Of a stretch of DNA of 64,000 nt, positions 43,366 to 64,000 are shown piece by piece. Positions within the stretch are counted from its first letter, which is position 1. Each line of letters starts with the position of its first letter. Below the pieces are notes generated by a model. The model was given only the letters and a program-made list of their open reading frames with translations. It was not told where the DNA came from and did no database searches. A program made the position numbers and the translations under genes. The DNA is from Muraenolepis orangiensis (lineage: Eukaryota > Chordata > Actinopteri > Gadiformes > Muraenolepididae): assembly GCA_027704905.1 (NCBI GenBank), contig CM050999.1, positions 12,192,965 to 12,256,964 of the forward strand, given 5' to 3'.

Positions 43366-43612
43366 AAACCAGGTCCCAACCAAGTTCAAAACAGAAGATA
43401 CAAAACTGGTCTCAACCAGTTTCAAACCAGGTCCAAACCAGGTTTAAATCACATCCAAACCAGATTTAAATCATGTACAAACCAGATCCAAACTAAGTCC
43501 AAACCAGGTCTAAACCAGCTTCAAACCAGGTCCAAACCAGGTTTTAACCAGATCCAAACCAGGTTTAAATCAGGCCCAAACCAGACTTGAATCAGGTATA
43601 AATCAGGTCAAC
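43366..43612. repeat. Minisatellite, unit near CCAAACCAGGT
   Basis: About 20 imperfect copies of an 11-13 bp unit (CCAAACCAGGT, TTAAATCAGGT, CAAACCAGAT). Open frames across it are by-products of the repeat. Confidence 0.9.
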
Positions 43613-43701
43613 CAACGAACATATTTGATAAAGTCGAAAGCGGCTGGAGATAAATCTGATTGGTCTGAAGAATAGAAAACTTCATAGACACGTCAAGAGG
43701 G

Positions 43702-44153
<452 letters not shown>

Positions 44154-44208
44154 TAGGAGGAGGAGGGGGAGCAGGAGGAGCAGGAGGAGGAGGAGGAGGA
44201 GGAGGAGG
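44154..44208. repeat. (AGG)n purine repeat
   Basis: AGGAGGAGG with occasional AGC interruptions. Confidence 0.9.
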
Positions 44209-44888
44209 CGGTGTGGCCCCAGGAGGTTGGGGTACTAGTTGAGGCTGACCCGGGAGGGTTAGGGGTTCTGGTTGAGGCTGACCCGGGAGGGTTAGGGGTT
44301 TCGGTTCAGGCTGACCCGGGAGGGTTAGGGGTTCTGGTTCAGGCTGACCCGGGAGGGTTAGGGGTTTCGGTTCAGGCTGACCCGGGAGGGTTAGGGGTTC
44401 TGGTTCAGGCTGACCCGGGAGGGTTAGGGGTTCTGGTTCAGGCTGACCCGGGAGGGTTAGGGGTTCTGGTTCAGGCTGACCCGGGCCGAGCTGTAGAAGG
44501 TAATCCTACCACTACCGGCCACCTTGAGGTTGACCGTGGTGGCGTAGTTGGTCCTGGGTTCCCCCGGGGGGGGCCTGGCAAGTGTTTGGAGCGGAGAGTG
44601 GACCTCTGACTGGTGGGTGGGGTGGTGGGAGGTTTGGGTGGAGGAGGGGCGGGCCACGTAGGGGTTCTGGTTGAGGCTGACCCGGGAGGGTTAGGGGTTC
44701 TGGTTGAGGCTGACCCGGGAGGGTTAGGGGTTTCGGTTCAGGCTGACCCGGGAGGGTTAGGGGTTCTGGTTCAGGCTGACCCGGGAGGGTTAGGGGTTTC
44801 GGTTCAGGCTGACCCGGGAGGGTTAGGGGTTCTGGTTCAGGCTGACCCGGGAGGGTTAGGGGTTCTGGTTCAGGCTGACCCGGGAGGG

Positions 44889-63841
<18,953 letters not shown>

Positions 63842-63856
63842 CTGGACGAGAGACAC

Positions 63857-63999
<143 letters not shown>

Positions 64000-64000
64000 A

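Overview
The window is vertebrate nuclear DNA, almost certainly from a ray-finned (teleost) fish. Genes are split by GT-AG introns, introns carry long CA, GA and minisatellite tracts, and several dispersed repeats are of types common in fish genomes. I cannot name the species. Four protein-coding genes can be supported: SUPT5H (minus, positions 1-7105, 3' part missing), TRIAP1 (plus, 11289-11513), a four-exon IL-15-type cytokine, probably IL15L (minus, 12746-14040), and PLEKHG2 (minus, 44889-63841, 5' part missing). No bacterial, phage or CRISPR features are present, and I saw no tRNA or rRNA genes.

Layout: 1-7105 holds 18 coding exons of SUPT5H, the large DSIF subunit, followed upstream by a noncoding exon and CpG-rich promoter near 8080-8320. 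8320-11280 is a graveyard of broken LINE copies and other dispersed repeats. TRIAP1 is intact in one coding exon and has a poly(A) signal at 11889. The cytokine gene converges on it from the right. From 14976 to 42510 lies one 27.5-kb tandem array of a 54-bp unit, about 510 copies, with hexameric higher-order structure and a decayed right flank to about 43037. 43040-44228 holds small repeats. PLEKHG2 fills the rest: Pro/Ser-rich C-terminal exons at 44889-50340, small linker exons, PH exons at 53886-55514, and DH (RhoGEF) exons at 55612-63841.

The genes do not form a pathway. SUPT5H acts in transcription elongation, TRIAP1 in mitochondrial lipid transfer, the cytokine in lymphocyte signalling, and PLEKHG2 in Rho-family GTPase activation. 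SUPT5H and PLEKHG2 are also neighbours on human 19q13.2, which supports both calls.

The most unusual content is the tandem DNA. The giant array starts 0.94 kb upstream of the cytokine start codon. Two PLEKHG2 introns contain repeated or decayed copies of the adjoining exon-intron junction. The end of the PLEKHG2 coding sequence is tandemly duplicated. One PLEKHG2 exon carries three separate coding minisatellites. Two microexons (12 and 11 nt) are predicted. All exon calls come from reading splice sites and frames by eye; no alignment or expression data were used.
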